From JAUILH01 sp964230215 (GTDB lineage Bacteria; Bacteroidota; Bacteroidia; Flavobacteriales_D; JAUILH01): a stretch of DNA of 64,000 bases. The notes below the pieces were generated by a model. That model was not told the origin of the DNA. It saw only the letters and a program-made list of their open reading frames with translations, and made no database searches. Both the position numbers and the translations under genes were made by a program. Shown in pieces: positions 16,861 to 25,779 of the stretch (position 1 is the first letter of the stretch; every line of letters begins with the position of its first letter). Location of the stretch: positions 682,001 to 746,000 of the forward strand of contig CAXRGQ010000016.1 of the NCBI GenBank assembly GCA_964230215.1, written 5' to 3'.

Positions 16861-17766
16861 TTAACTGTTTTTTTTCTGAGGTGCAATTATACTTAGCACT
16901 TCATTTAAAGTATGTGGCTTGTAACCAAGCTCATTTACTGCCTTATCGATAACGAAACCAGTTACCATGGGTCTTGGTGCTGGACGATTTAAAGCATCTG
17001 ATGTAATAGGGTTAATTAATGCCTTGTCAACTCCAAGATACTCGGCAATATTCTGCACAAGTTCGAACATACTAAACGTTTCTGAACCTGACAAATGATA
17101 TAGCCCTAATTTTCCTTTTTGATGGATTAAGAAACAAGCCATAGCTAAGTCATTAGCCCATGAAGGCGATCGATATTGATCGTTGACGATATTTAACTCA
17201 TTCCCTGATAGTAACTCGCCTATAGCCCACATAACAATATTATTGCGCGATAGATCCTCTCCCGTGCCGTACACAATCATAGTTCTACCGATTGTAGACT
17301 TCTTGTGATCTGACTTAAGTACTGCTTGTTCCGAATCATATTTAGATTTTGCATAAAAGCTTAAAGGATTTGGAACATCATTTTCGCTATAAGGCCCTGC
17401 AGTGCCATCAAATACAAAATCCGTTGAAATGTGAATGAAGTGGGTAGATTCGGGAATGTTATTAACAATAAACTCTGGTACCCCAACATTAATTGCGCGA
17501 CAAGCTTCATGTTCTGATTCACATTGATCCACATTTGTCATCGCAGCGGTATTGATAATTGCGTCAAATGGACCCTGATTTAATACTGCTTTGAGGGCAT
17601 CCCAATCTGTTAAGTCTAAACTATGGTAGCTGAAATTTTCTAAGTTTAGTTTGTTAGGGCCTCTACCACAACCATGTACTTGGAATTCTCCCTTATCTAG
17701 GTATAGCTTAACAAGTGCCTGACCTAATAATCCATTAGAGCCTGTTATGAGCACCTTCTTATCCAA
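16861..17766 (-). CDS. RmlD-like NAD(P)-dependent sugar-nucleotide reductase/epimerase (extended SDR)
   Basis: 301 aa, extended short-chain dehydrogenase fold. The Rossmann glycine motif is KVLITGSNGLLGQALVKLY at the start. NTAAMTNVDQCESE and ISTDFVFDG are typical of dTDP-4-dehydrorhamnose reductase (RmlD), and the catalytic YxxxK is in SFYAKSKYDSEQA. No other rml gene is nearby, so the substrate is open; some relatives are linked to methionine adenosyltransferase or cell-surface sugars. It overlaps the upstream K+ channel gene by 8 bases. Confidence 0.85.
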   Translation of the reverse strand: MDKKVLITGSNGLLGQALVKLYLDKGEFQVHGCGRGPNKLNLENFSYHSLDLTDWDALKAVLNQGPFDAIINTAAMTNVDQCESEHEACRAINVGVPEFIVNNIPESTHFIHISTDFVFDGTAGPYSENDVPNPLSFYAKSKYDSEQAVLKSDHKKSTIGRTMIVYGTGEDLSRNNIVMWAIGELLSGNELNIVNDQYRSPSWANDLAMACFLIHQKGKLGLYHLSGSETFSMFELVQNIAEYLGVDKALINPITSDALNRPAPRPMVTGFVIDKAVNELGYKPHTLNEVLSIIAPQKKNS

Positions 17767-18775
17767 TGCCTAAAATTTCGTTTAGTTTCTTTATTTGCAT
17801 AGGATTTCCTAGAACAAATAGTTTCGAATTTGGGATAACTTCTGTTTCTGGAGCTGGATTAATCACGTAATCACCAGCCGCCGTTTTAAACCCTATGATG
17901 GTGCAACCTGTTCGCTGGTATGCGTTCATTTCAGCGATTGTTTTATTCTTAAGTTCATCCGGAAGCTCATTAAAGCTTAACACTTCTAGATTTACATCTG
18001 CACTTCCTTCTATCGATAAGTGATCTAAAAATTCAAGAAGATCTGGTTGCATTACCAGTGATGCCATATGTGCTCCTCCAAGCGAATCTGGCATAATAAC
18101 ATTATCTGCTCCTGCAATTTTTAATTTCTTAACTGAAGTTGTTTTTGAAGCACGCGAAATGATTTTGACTGTAGGACATAATTCTCGAGCCGTCAAAACA
18201 ACAAATAAATTATCTGCATCCGAAGGTAAGGTTGTAATGAGTGCCTTAGCTCTTTTAAGTCCTGCCTTTAATAAAATCTCATCTTGTGTGGCATCTCCAG
18301 ATAAGAAAAGAATTGAATCATCCTGACTTTCTTCAATTGCTTCATAATCATTCTCAATAATTATGTAATTCTGCTTGTGTGCATTTAACTGAGAAATTGC
18401 TTGCTTTCCTACTCTACCAAAGCCGCACACAACCACATGATTCTGTAATTTATCCGCTTCCTTCACTATTTTATATTCTTTGAAATAAGATTTATATTCA
18501 CCACCCACAAGATAACTAGTTATTGCGGATACAGCATAAGCAAACGTACCAAAACTTGTAATAATTAGGAATGCGGTAAAAAGTTGACCATCGGATGAGA
18601 GCTCATTCACTTCATTAAAACCAACTGTTGACACTGTTATGATGGTCATAAAAAAGGCATCTCCAGCGTCCCATCCTTCCACTATCATATAGCCAATGGT
18701 TCCGCCTAAAATAATGAATAGTAGGATAACAAAAGCGTATAGTACCTTGGCAAATAATCTAAAATTTAACAGCAT
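17759..18775 (-). CDS. Two-transmembrane potassium channel with RCK (TrkA) domains
   Basis: 338 aa. Two transmembrane helices (about 10-30 and 67-92) flank a pore loop whose filter reads TVSTVGFNEV, a TVGF variant of the K+ filter TVGYG. The RCK/TrkA-N domain starts at HVVVCGFGRVGKQAISQL with a dinucleotide-binding GxGxxG, and a TrkA-C domain follows. Likely a ligand-gated K+ channel of the inner membrane, MthK-like. It overlaps the RmlD-like gene by 8 nt and follows the PspC gene by 11 nt. Confidence 0.9.
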   Translation of the reverse strand: MLLNFRLFAKVLYAFVILLFIILGGTIGYMIVEGWDAGDAFFMTIITVSTVGFNEVNELSSDGQLFTAFLIITSFGTFAYAVSAITSYLVGGEYKSYFKEYKIVKEADKLQNHVVVCGFGRVGKQAISQLNAHKQNYIIIENDYEAIEESQDDSILFLSGDATQDEILLKAGLKRAKALITTLPSDADNLFVVLTARELCPTVKIISRASKTTSVKKLKIAGADNVIMPDSLGGAHMASLVMQPDLLEFLDHLSIEGSADVNLEVLSFNELPDELKNKTIAEMNAYQRTGCTIIGFKTAAGDYVINPAPETEVIPNSKLFVLGNPMQIKKLNEILGIG

Positions 18776-18786
18776 AGTTTATTCGA

Positions 18787-19014
18787 TTAAATGTCCCAAA
18801 CGCTTGGTCTCTTTTTTCTGATTTTAAAAAAGTTTTTATGCTCTAGAATAAATGCCATTATTAGATAAACAAACAGCATTGAGCCAAAAGTAATAAACGA
18901 TAAATAGATAAAAAAGACGCGAATTTTATGGACTTTCAGGCCTAATTTCTTCCCCCACCAAGCGCAAACTCCGTACGCTTTCTTTTCAAATATGGCATTT
19001 ATTCTGCTTATCAT
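18787..19014 (-). CDS. PspC-domain family small membrane protein
   Basis: 75 aa. The N-terminal segment KKAYGVCAWWGKKLGLKVHKIR followed by one transmembrane helix (FIYLSFITFGSMLFVYLIMAF) is the PspC pattern. In Gammaproteobacteria PspC acts in envelope-stress signalling; here no other psp gene is present, so the role is unknown. It overlaps the end of the DUF2851 gene by 29 nt, and the start MISRINAIF keeps the full PspC motif. Confidence 0.82.
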   Translation of the reverse strand: MISRINAIFEKKAYGVCAWWGKKLGLKVHKIRVFFIYLSFITFGSMLFVYLIMAFILEHKNFFKIRKKRPSVWDI

Positions 19015-20287
19015 TCTTTAGTATCCACTTTTGTCCGATACTGCAAGATACGCATTTTTTACGGGCACATTTTTCATTATATAAATGAATTGCACCTTGT
19101 GACTCTTTTGACGAGCTTATGTCCATTCCAAGGCTTAGCCACTTGCGCGTGATCCTGTTATTCTCTGCCGAAATAGATTCCAATATGTTTAGACTTTTTT
19201 CGACATAGGTGCTGTCATCATTTACCTTAGCGTATGCATACAGAGCAGGCACCACAGCGTTGATAAGTAGATTGTTGACCGCCATTTGCCCGAGTTGTGC
19301 AGATCTCGAGTTGATTGTTGAATCAAATTGTGCATGATTTTGCCAGTATGGATGCACTGGTATATCTTGGAAAGTAGCACGAATACGTTCAACGCTCGTA
19401 CTCGACTTAATAAGGTCGAACAACTTTTCTTGTTTTGACATAATAGAAGAAAATTGTGCGATTCGGATAGAAGGAAAGTTATTTGGACGCATTTTGGACA
19501 TCTTCCAGACACTCTTGGGAAGCGCTGAAAACCCATATTTATATTTATGATGTGTGTATTCTCTTTTTAACATATTAGGATAATCATCCAAAAAAGTATC
19601 TTCCAAAAAACCTGCCTGTCCAAACAATATACTTTCTATAACGAAAGGTCTGTCGCCATTTTTCATGTACACATTATATGGAATAGATTGTGCCAACATT
19701 GTGAAGGGAATGGCATTTAACTTAAAACCAAAAGCTCGTGCAAGAAAAATGTAGAATGACTCTTCCCAATTGTTAGTAGTTTTCTCAAGCAAGTCCAAGA
19801 AATCTTTTGATTTATACTCCAGACGCTCCACAATCATTCTATCAAGACATAACTTCCAGTCAACGGGATTTAATGACGATATTCTAGAGTTACATGCAAT
19901 ATCTTGTTGCTTAGAATTTAGCTCATAATACACCTTTACAGCGGAAGGATTAAGCCTAGATTTAAGCTCAACTGTAGGAACGATTACACCTTCTTTTGTT
20001 TTTATTGGTCCGTCGTACTCGTACACCACATGTAATACAACATTATTATAAGCGGGATCTATTTGGTGCTGATGATCATTCCATTCACTAGCAAACATGT
20101 GAATCTCAACATTTCCAGCCCAGGTGACTCCCTCCATTTTTATAAAGGCACCGCTAAAATCTGGGCCTGAGTCATGATTAAGAATTCCGGGTGAAACTAT
20201 CTCTAAAGATTTCCCATCAACCGTTTTAAGATCGCGTGTGTCGAATAAGGCGTTTTGCCACACAAACTGGATAAAGTCTTCTTTCAT
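18986..20287 (-). CDS. DUF2851 family protein
   Basis: 433 aa, a protein family of unknown function widespread in Bacteroidota. Recognised from the N-terminus (FVWQNALFDTRDLKTVDG, NHDSGPDFSGAFIKMEG, WAGNVEIHMFASEW) and the C-terminal cysteine cluster CARKKCVSCSIG, which may bind a metal. No signal peptide, so cytoplasmic. It heads the packed run toward apt, starting 42 nt after pyrF. No reaction can be assigned. Confidence 0.88.
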   Translation of the reverse strand: MKEDFIQFVWQNALFDTRDLKTVDGKSLEIVSPGILNHDSGPDFSGAFIKMEGVTWAGNVEIHMFASEWNDHQHQIDPAYNNVVLHVVYEYDGPIKTKEGVIVPTVELKSRLNPSAVKVYYELNSKQQDIACNSRISSLNPVDWKLCLDRMIVERLEYKSKDFLDLLEKTTNNWEESFYIFLARAFGFKLNAIPFTMLAQSIPYNVYMKNGDRPFVIESILFGQAGFLEDTFLDDYPNMLKREYTHHKYKYGFSALPKSVWKMSKMRPNNFPSIRIAQFSSIMSKQEKLFDLIKSSTSVERIRATFQDIPVHPYWQNHAQFDSTINSRSAQLGQMAVNNLLINAVVPALYAYAKVNDDSTYVEKSLNILESISAENNRITRKWLSLGMDISSSKESQGAIHLYNEKCARKKCVSCSIGQKWILKNDKQNKCHI

Positions 20288-20328
20288 GGTTGCAATATCG
20301 CAACCCAGACCTCCAACTATTTACGTTC

Positions 20329-21165
20329 TTAAATAATTCCTTTGGCGCGCAATTGAATTTCCATTTCCGATTGCAATGCCTTTGCAGCTTCTTCAGCTTT
20401 GTTCATTGCGTCATCGCCTGAGCTTGCATAAATTATCCCGCGAGATGAATTCACCAACAAACCACAATCTTCATTCATACCATATTTTGAAACTTCCTCA
20501 ACGGTTCCTCCCTGAGCACCAACGCCCGGCACAAGAAAGAAGTGTTTAGGCGAAATTTTTCTTATATCTGCTAGCATCTCTGGTCTAGTGGCTCCGACTA
20601 CATACATTATGTTCTCTTCGGTTCCCCATTTAGCAGATTTTTCGACCACCTTTCTCCATAGTGGTTTATTGTCGATGGTGTTACTTAAGAATTGGAAATC
20701 CAGAGCACCTTGGTTAGATGTCATTGCGAGTAGAATAACCCAACGATTTTCAAACTTAAAAAATGGTGTAACCGAATCATGTCCCATATATGGTGCAACC
20801 GTTACTGCATCACAATTCATTATCTCAAAAAACGACTTTGCGTAATATTCTGATGTATTTCCGATATCACCTCTTTTCGCATCTGCAATGACGAACTGCT
20901 CTTGGGGAATATAATCGATGGTTTTTTGGAGAGACTCCCACCCCTTAGCTCCGTATTGCTCATAAAAGGCCAAGTTAGGCTTGTATGCTACACAATAATC
21001 TTTAGTAGCATCTACAATATCTTTATTGAACTCAAAAATTGGATCGTCGGCCTTTAGATATGAGGCTGGTATTTTATCTAAATCCGTATCCAAGCCCACA
21101 CATAAGAAGGACTTTTTAGCTTTTATACGCTCAATCAATTGTTGTCTTGATGTTCCTTTATACAT
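20329..21165 (-). CDS. pyrF: Orotidine 5'-phosphate decarboxylase
   Basis: 278 aa from the ATG at 21165; makes UMP from OMP, the last step of pyrimidine synthesis. This is the long type found in Bacteroidota and mycobacteria. The active-site motif DAKRGDIGNT is intact, with SFLCVGLDTDLDKIPASY near the N-terminus and FLVPGVGAQGG near the phosphate site. I chose ATG 21165, which overlaps the prfA stop by 8 nt, over the longer frame at 21192; the family begins here. Confidence 0.95.
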   Translation of the reverse strand: MYKGTSRQQLIERIKAKKSFLCVGLDTDLDKIPASYLKADDPIFEFNKDIVDATKDYCVAYKPNLAFYEQYGAKGWESLQKTIDYIPQEQFVIADAKRGDIGNTSEYYAKSFFEIMNCDAVTVAPYMGHDSVTPFFKFENRWVILLAMTSNQGALDFQFLSNTIDNKPLWRKVVEKSAKWGTEENIMYVVGATRPEMLADIRKISPKHFFLVPGVGAQGGTVEEVSKYGMNEDCGLLVNSSRGIIYASSGDDAMNKAEEAAKALQSEMEIQLRAKGII

Positions 21166-22240
21166 TGCTTCCTTCTTTGAGTTTCTCAGCATTCTCGGCC
21201 ATCTTTAAGGCATCAATCATCTCCTGAATATCACCATTCATGAAGTTATTCAAGTTGTACATTGTCTTATTAATTCGGTGGTCTGTGATACGTCCCTGTG
21301 GATAGTTGTAGGTCCTAATTTTTGCGGATCTATCACCCGTAGACACAAGTGATTTCCTCTGTGCAGCACGTTCTTCGTTCTTTTTATCCAATTCAGCTTG
21401 ATACAGACGCGAACGTAATACTTGTAATGCCTTCTCGTAGTTTTTATGTTGAGATCGACCATCCTGACACTCTACCACGGTATTAGTTGGCAAGTGAGTA
21501 AGGCGCACTGCCGATTCAGTTTTGTTAACGTGCTGCCCACCTGCACCAGACGCTCGATAGGTATCTTTCTTCACATCCGTCATATTTAAGTCAAAATCGA
21601 CTTCTTCAGCTTCTGGTAAAACTGCTACCGTAATTGCTGATGTATGCACACGTCCTTGCGATTCAGTTTCTGGCACGCGCTGAACACGGTGAACTCCCGA
21701 TTCAAACTTCAAAGTTCCGTAGACACTTTCACCACTTACATCCATAACAATTTCCCGATACCCCTTGACAGTACCTGGTGTAGAGTTAACTATCTCATAG
21801 GACCATCCTCTTTCCTTGAAATACATTGTGTACATTCTGAACACATCCTCCACAAAAATACATGATTCATCTCCGCCTGTACCAGCTCTTAGTTCAACTA
21901 TTGAGTTTTTTGTGTCTTCAGGGTCTTTCGGAATAAGCAGAAATTTAATTTCCTCATCCATTTCTTCTTTTCTAGGTAGCAGACCATCTAGCTCTTCTTT
22001 GGCCATTTCCTTCATCTCTGGGTCATCGGCAATATCAAGCATTTCTTTTGAAGACGCAATATTATCTATAACGTTTTTATACTCCTTGTATGCTTCAACG
22101 ATTTCCCCTAGCTCCTTATACTCTCTATTGAGTTTAACATAGCGATCCATATCCGCAATGATAGCTGGATCAACAATTAGCTGGCTCACCTCCTCATAAC
22201 GATAATTAATCGCTTCTAACTTCTTTAATAAATCTTCCAT
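21158..22240 (-). CDS. prfA: Peptide chain release factor 1
   Basis: RF1, 360 aa, terminates translation at UAA and UAG. The catalytic GGQ is in ASGAGGQHVNKTESA. The anticodon-like PxT tripeptide reads PET in VQRVPETESQGRVHTSA, where E. coli has PAT; the outer residues are conserved, so RF1 identity holds. The start shares one base with the purM stop (TAATG). No frameshift site is present. Confidence 0.97.
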   Translation of the reverse strand: MEDLLKKLEAINYRYEEVSQLIVDPAIIADMDRYVKLNREYKELGEIVEAYKEYKNVIDNIASSKEMLDIADDPEMKEMAKEELDGLLPRKEEMDEEIKFLLIPKDPEDTKNSIVELRAGTGGDESCIFVEDVFRMYTMYFKERGWSYEIVNSTPGTVKGYREIVMDVSGESVYGTLKFESGVHRVQRVPETESQGRVHTSAITVAVLPEAEEVDFDLNMTDVKKDTYRASGAGGQHVNKTESAVRLTHLPTNTVVECQDGRSQHKNYEKALQVLRSRLYQAELDKKNEERAAQRKSLVSTGDRSAKIRTYNYPQGRITDHRINKTMYNLNNFMNGDIQEMIDALKMAENAEKLKEGSNV

Positions 22241-23412
22241 TACGCGTGTAAATATTCAAATTCGCCATGCTCACTTTGTATGCTCAACTTATGGTCACCG
22301 CTTTCAACTCTACCAACAATTTTTGCATCTACATTAAACGATTGACTAATGTTAATTATGTCTTGTGCGATGGCTTCTGGAACATATAATTCCATCCTGT
22401 GGCCCATATTGAAAACCTTGTACATCTCTGACCAGTCTGTACCTGATTCTTCGTGAATCATTTTAAATAATGGGGGTGTTTCAAATAGATTATCTTTAAT
22501 AATATGATGTTTATCTAAGAAATGTAAAATCTTAGTTTGTGCTCCTCCGCTACAGTGCACAATTCCGTGGACATTACTTCTATGATTAGCTAAAATTTCT
22601 TTTACTATAGGCGCATACGTTCTAGTTGGCGATAGCACAAGTTTTCCAGCATCTAAATCAACATCATCAACTTTATCTGTAAGCTTCTTTGAACCGGCGT
22701 AGACTAAATCACTTGGCACCGCTGGATCATAGCTTTCTGGAAATTTCTCCTTTAAATAAGCATGGAACACATCATGTCTAGCAGAAGTTAGCCCATTGCT
22801 TCCCATTCCGCCATTATACTCCTTCTCATAAGTTGCTTGTCCAAATGAAGACAAGCCAACAATTACATCTCCAGGCTGAATTCTATCATTGGATATAACT
22901 TCATCTTTTCGCATTCTGCATGTTACCGTAGAATCAACAATTATGGTTCTAACTAAGTCTCCAACATCTGCTGTTTCTCCGCCTGTTGAGTAAATATTAA
23001 TTCCTTGTCCTCTTAGATCTTCAAGAAGCTCTTCTGTTCCGTTAATAATTGCCGATATAACTTCACCAGGAATAAGATTTTTATTTCTACCGATGGTTGA
23101 TGATACTAGGATGTTATCCGTTGCACCTGCACAAATAAGATCGTCTACATTCATAATGAGTGCATCTTGAGCAATACCTTTCCATACGGACAAATCACCC
23201 GTCTCTTTCCAATACATATATGCCAACGAAGACTTGGTTCCAGCTCCATCTGCATGCATTATAATACAGTGCTCATCTGAGCCGCTGAGATAGTCTGGAA
23301 CAATTTTACAGAATGCCTTTGGAAAAAGCCCTTTATCAATGTCTTTAATTGCTGCGTGTACATCTTCTTTTGAAGCGGACACACCGCGCTGCATATACCT
23401 GTTGTCTGTCAT
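22240..23412 (-). CDS. purM: Phosphoribosylformylglycinamidine cyclo-ligase (AIR synthase)
   Basis: 390 aa; ATP-dependent closure of the imidazole ring in purine synthesis. Length fits the longer Bacteroidota variant. Conserved pieces: RGVSASKEDVHAAI at the start, MHADGAGTKSSLAYMYW, NVDDLICAGATDNILVSS, YSTGGETADVGDLVRT, and VHGIVHCSGGAQTKIL. First gene of the tightly packed purM-prfA-pyrF run. Confidence 0.94.
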   Translation of the reverse strand: MTDNRYMQRGVSASKEDVHAAIKDIDKGLFPKAFCKIVPDYLSGSDEHCIIMHADGAGTKSSLAYMYWKETGDLSVWKGIAQDALIMNVDDLICAGATDNILVSSTIGRNKNLIPGEVISAIINGTEELLEDLRGQGINIYSTGGETADVGDLVRTIIVDSTVTCRMRKDEVISNDRIQPGDVIVGLSSFGQATYEKEYNGGMGSNGLTSARHDVFHAYLKEKFPESYDPAVPSDLVYAGSKKLTDKVDDVDLDAGKLVLSPTRTYAPIVKEILANHRSNVHGIVHCSGGAQTKILHFLDKHHIIKDNLFETPPLFKMIHEESGTDWSEMYKVFNMGHRMELYVPEAIAQDIINISQSFNVDAKIVGRVESGDHKLSIQSEHGEFEYLHA

Positions 23413-23420
23413 AGTTTATT

Positions 23421-23458
23421 AAAAAGAAAAGCATCTTATCATAATGATAAGATGCTTT
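23421..23458 (-). terminator. Rho-independent terminator after the OmpA-family gene
   Basis: A perfect 14-bp stem (AAAGCATCTTATCA / TGATAAGATGCTTT, 3-nt loop) followed on the minus strand by TCTTTTT. It ends the OmpA-family gene and lies immediately upstream of purM. Confidence 0.88.
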
Positions 23459-23478
23459 GCAAAAATAGTTTATTCTAT

Positions 23479-25515
23479 CTAATTACCGCCGTCAGAAGGG
23501 ACGTAATCCCAGCTTTCCACCTTACAGTCGGTTCGCCTATTTCTTTGGTGAGCGGCCTCTTGTTCCTGCTTAGTAGGTAATTTATCAATTGCCTTACATT
23601 CAAGACCTGGCAGTGGCTCATCTTCTCCCATACCCATCGGAATAAGTCTATCTCTAGGAATTCCTTTTTCTTCTACCAAATAATTTACACATGATTTTGC
23701 TCTTCTAAGTGCCAAGTCTCTGTTGTATTTGTCAGAACCTCTACAATCCGTATGTGATCTCAATCTAACGATAATAGTTGGGTTATCAATCATAAGATCA
23801 TATAAGAAGTTCAATGAATCTTTTGAGTGCACCGAATCATTTACCTGAAGAACATCACTATCATAATCGTAACGCACCTCTGGAAGTCTAATTGGTTGTT
23901 TGATGTTAGTTAAAAGAAATTCATAAACAAATTCTTTTGACTCCTCAACTCCAACTGTAGTAAATGATTGCGCTCCGTTAAGGTATTCACCTTGTTTACC
24001 TACTTCAATGTTATAATTGGTTTCTTCGGTTACGTAGAACTGTCCATTTGGCTTTTTATCGTAAACCACCATACCGTTCTCATCCGTAGTTAGGGTGAAT
24101 AGGTTATTATCTGAACCTACTAATTTAATCTCAGCATCTGGAATAGGCTCTTTAGTATCCTTATCCATCACTACACATGTAAGTTTGAAGATTTTTGGAG
24201 GAAGGTTAAAGCTCCAGATATCATCTCTTGTTTTTCCTTTTCTGTTTGACGTAAACAGTCCTCTTTCTCTGTTTCCTTCAAAGATAATTCCATAATCATC
24301 TGCATTGGAATTCAACGGAACTCCCAAGTTAACTGGCTTTTCCCATTGAAGGTTTCCAGCCTTCTTACACTTGAAGTTATCAAGTCCACCTAAACCAGCA
24401 TGTCCGTCAGATGCAATGTATAAATCTCCATTCTGCCTGATATGAGGAAACATTTCATTTCCCTTTGTATTAATAGAAGGTCCCAAGTTTACGGGTTTTC
24501 CCCATTTCTTTTCTCTTCTATCATATTCTGACATCCAAATATCAAGTCCACCTTGACCTCCAGGCATATCGCTAGCAAACAATAATGTTTTTCCATCATT
24601 CGAAATTGCAGGGTGTCCAATTGCTATTGCTGAATCTTCGTAACCTTCTGGTCTAAGCATTAACTTTTCTGCATCACTCCAGCCTTTACCTTTCTTTTCA
24701 GCGTAATATAAATCACAACCTAAACTTTTCTTTTTGTCATGAATACATCTGGTGAAATAAATCTCTCTTCCGTTCTTATACGTCACAGCAGCTCCTTCAT
24801 CGTGCTCAGTATTGATAGACTCATCAAGTATTACTGGCTGACTCCAGTGTCCCTTGTTATCTCTTTGTGTAAACCAAACATCTTTATTCTGACCACCCGT
24901 TCTGTCGTTTTCAATTTCGCCAGTAGCTCCTTTTCTATCAGATGTAAACATTAACTCATCAAACTTAGAGCTAACGAATAAGGGAGAGAAGTCATAATCC
25001 TCAGTATTTAAAACAGTTTCTTCAACAACTCTGTAACGCGTCTTTTCCTTCATCAAGTTAAGGCTCATTTTACAGCTTTCAACACCTTCTTTACCTCTAG
25101 CGTCACCAGTGATATCATAGAACTTTTCATAATTGATTTTAGCCTCATCATAATTACTTTGTTCTTTTAAGACATCTCCTAATTTTAAGTATACGTCAGG
25201 CATTTCCTTATCATACTTAAGAAGAATTGCCTTCTCATAAGACTCTTGAGCCTTTTCAACCTCTCTAAATCTATAATAGCAATCACCTAAACGGTATTGA
25301 ATGTATCCCTTAGTACCAAGCTTAGTCGCCTTAGCACCACCAGCGCCTTGCGGAAGTGCTTTAGTATATGCTTTCTTGTAAGAATCGATAGCACGTGTGA
25401 TCATTCCACCCTCGTAATACATTTCTGCATCTTTGAAGAAATTCTTCTGAGCGTTAAGACTTATGCTAGATAAAATGAGGAAAGCAGTACTTAAAACTAA
25501 TCTGTTTAATTTCAT
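23479..25515 (-). CDS. OmpA-family protein with TPR, beta-propeller and CRD domains (PorE-like)
   Basis: 678 aa with a signal peptide (1-22, ending SLNAQ). In order: TPRs (about 25-150), PD40/WD40-like propeller blades (about 170-435; SPLFVSSKFDELMFTSDRKG, DIWMSEYD), a carboxypeptidase-regulatory-like fold (about 440-545) and an OmpA peptidoglycan-binding domain (about 560-665; RLRSHTDCRGSDKYNRDLAL). This exact order is that of PorE, a T9SS-associated envelope protein of Porphyromonas. Similar proteins also occur in several copies per genome, so PorE orthology is not proven. A strong promoter stands at 25560-25590 and a terminator follows, so it is probably monocistronic. Confidence 0.85.
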   Translation of the reverse strand: MKLNRLVLSTAFLILSSISLNAQKNFFKDAEMYYEGGMITRAIDSYKKAYTKALPQGAGGAKATKLGTKGYIQYRLGDCYYRFREVEKAQESYEKAILLKYDKEMPDVYLKLGDVLKEQSNYDEAKINYEKFYDITGDARGKEGVESCKMSLNLMKEKTRYRVVEETVLNTEDYDFSPLFVSSKFDELMFTSDRKGATGEIENDRTGGQNKDVWFTQRDNKGHWSQPVILDESINTEHDEGAAVTYKNGREIYFTRCIHDKKKSLGCDLYYAEKKGKGWSDAEKLMLRPEGYEDSAIAIGHPAISNDGKTLLFASDMPGGQGGLDIWMSEYDRREKKWGKPVNLGPSINTKGNEMFPHIRQNGDLYIASDGHAGLGGLDNFKCKKAGNLQWEKPVNLGVPLNSNADDYGIIFEGNRERGLFTSNRKGKTRDDIWSFNLPPKIFKLTCVVMDKDTKEPIPDAEIKLVGSDNNLFTLTTDENGMVVYDKKPNGQFYVTEETNYNIEVGKQGEYLNGAQSFTTVGVEESKEFVYEFLLTNIKQPIRLPEVRYDYDSDVLQVNDSVHSKDSLNFLYDLMIDNPTIIVRLRSHTDCRGSDKYNRDLALRRAKSCVNYLVEEKGIPRDRLIPMGMGEDEPLPGLECKAIDKLPTKQEQEAAHQRNRRTDCKVESWDYVPSDGGN

Positions 25516-25559
25516 ATTTGGTCTTTTTATTCTCCCTGTTCAGCTAAAAAGCTATCATG

Positions 25560-25590
25560 CGAAAATAATGAAAAGCTTAAATATATCAAA
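25560..25590 (-). promoter_or_regulatory. Promoter of the PorE-like gene
   Basis: Minus strand: TTTG at 25587-25590, exactly 19 nt, then TATTTTCG at 25560-25567. This is one base off the Bacteroidota consensus TTTG-N19-TAnnTTTG. Predicted start near 25553, about 38 nt before the ATG. Confidence 0.7.
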
Positions 25591-25718
25591 TGTAATTGAC
25601 TTTTATTTAAACATTAATCACTTATGTTGCATTCTAAACAGTTGGAGTTGGTATTTAATTAATTCTTTATTACGATCGTTGCTTTTACCCATTAATACGT
25701 TTTGATTAGATAGGTTAC

Positions 25719-25746
25719 AAAAAAAGCGACATTATTTAATGCCGCT
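25719..25746 (-). terminator. Rho-independent terminator of glnN
   Basis: Minus strand: AGCGGCATTA, 2-nt loop, TAATGTCGCT (10 bp including one G-T), then seven T. It lies 34 nt after the glnN stop. Confidence 0.85.
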
Positions 25747-25779
25747 CTTTCTAAAATGATTAGTTATATTAATTCGATC

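Noticed and set aside
21600..21760. PET instead of PAT in the RF1 recognition tripeptide as a sign of altered stop-codon use
   Set aside because: The outer Pro and Thr are kept and the middle residue varies among RF1 proteins; nothing else suggests recoding.
23460..23467. TATTTTTG as a promoter box for purM
   Set aside because: Its transcript would begin inside the upstream gene's terminator stem and no -33 element is present; likely chance.
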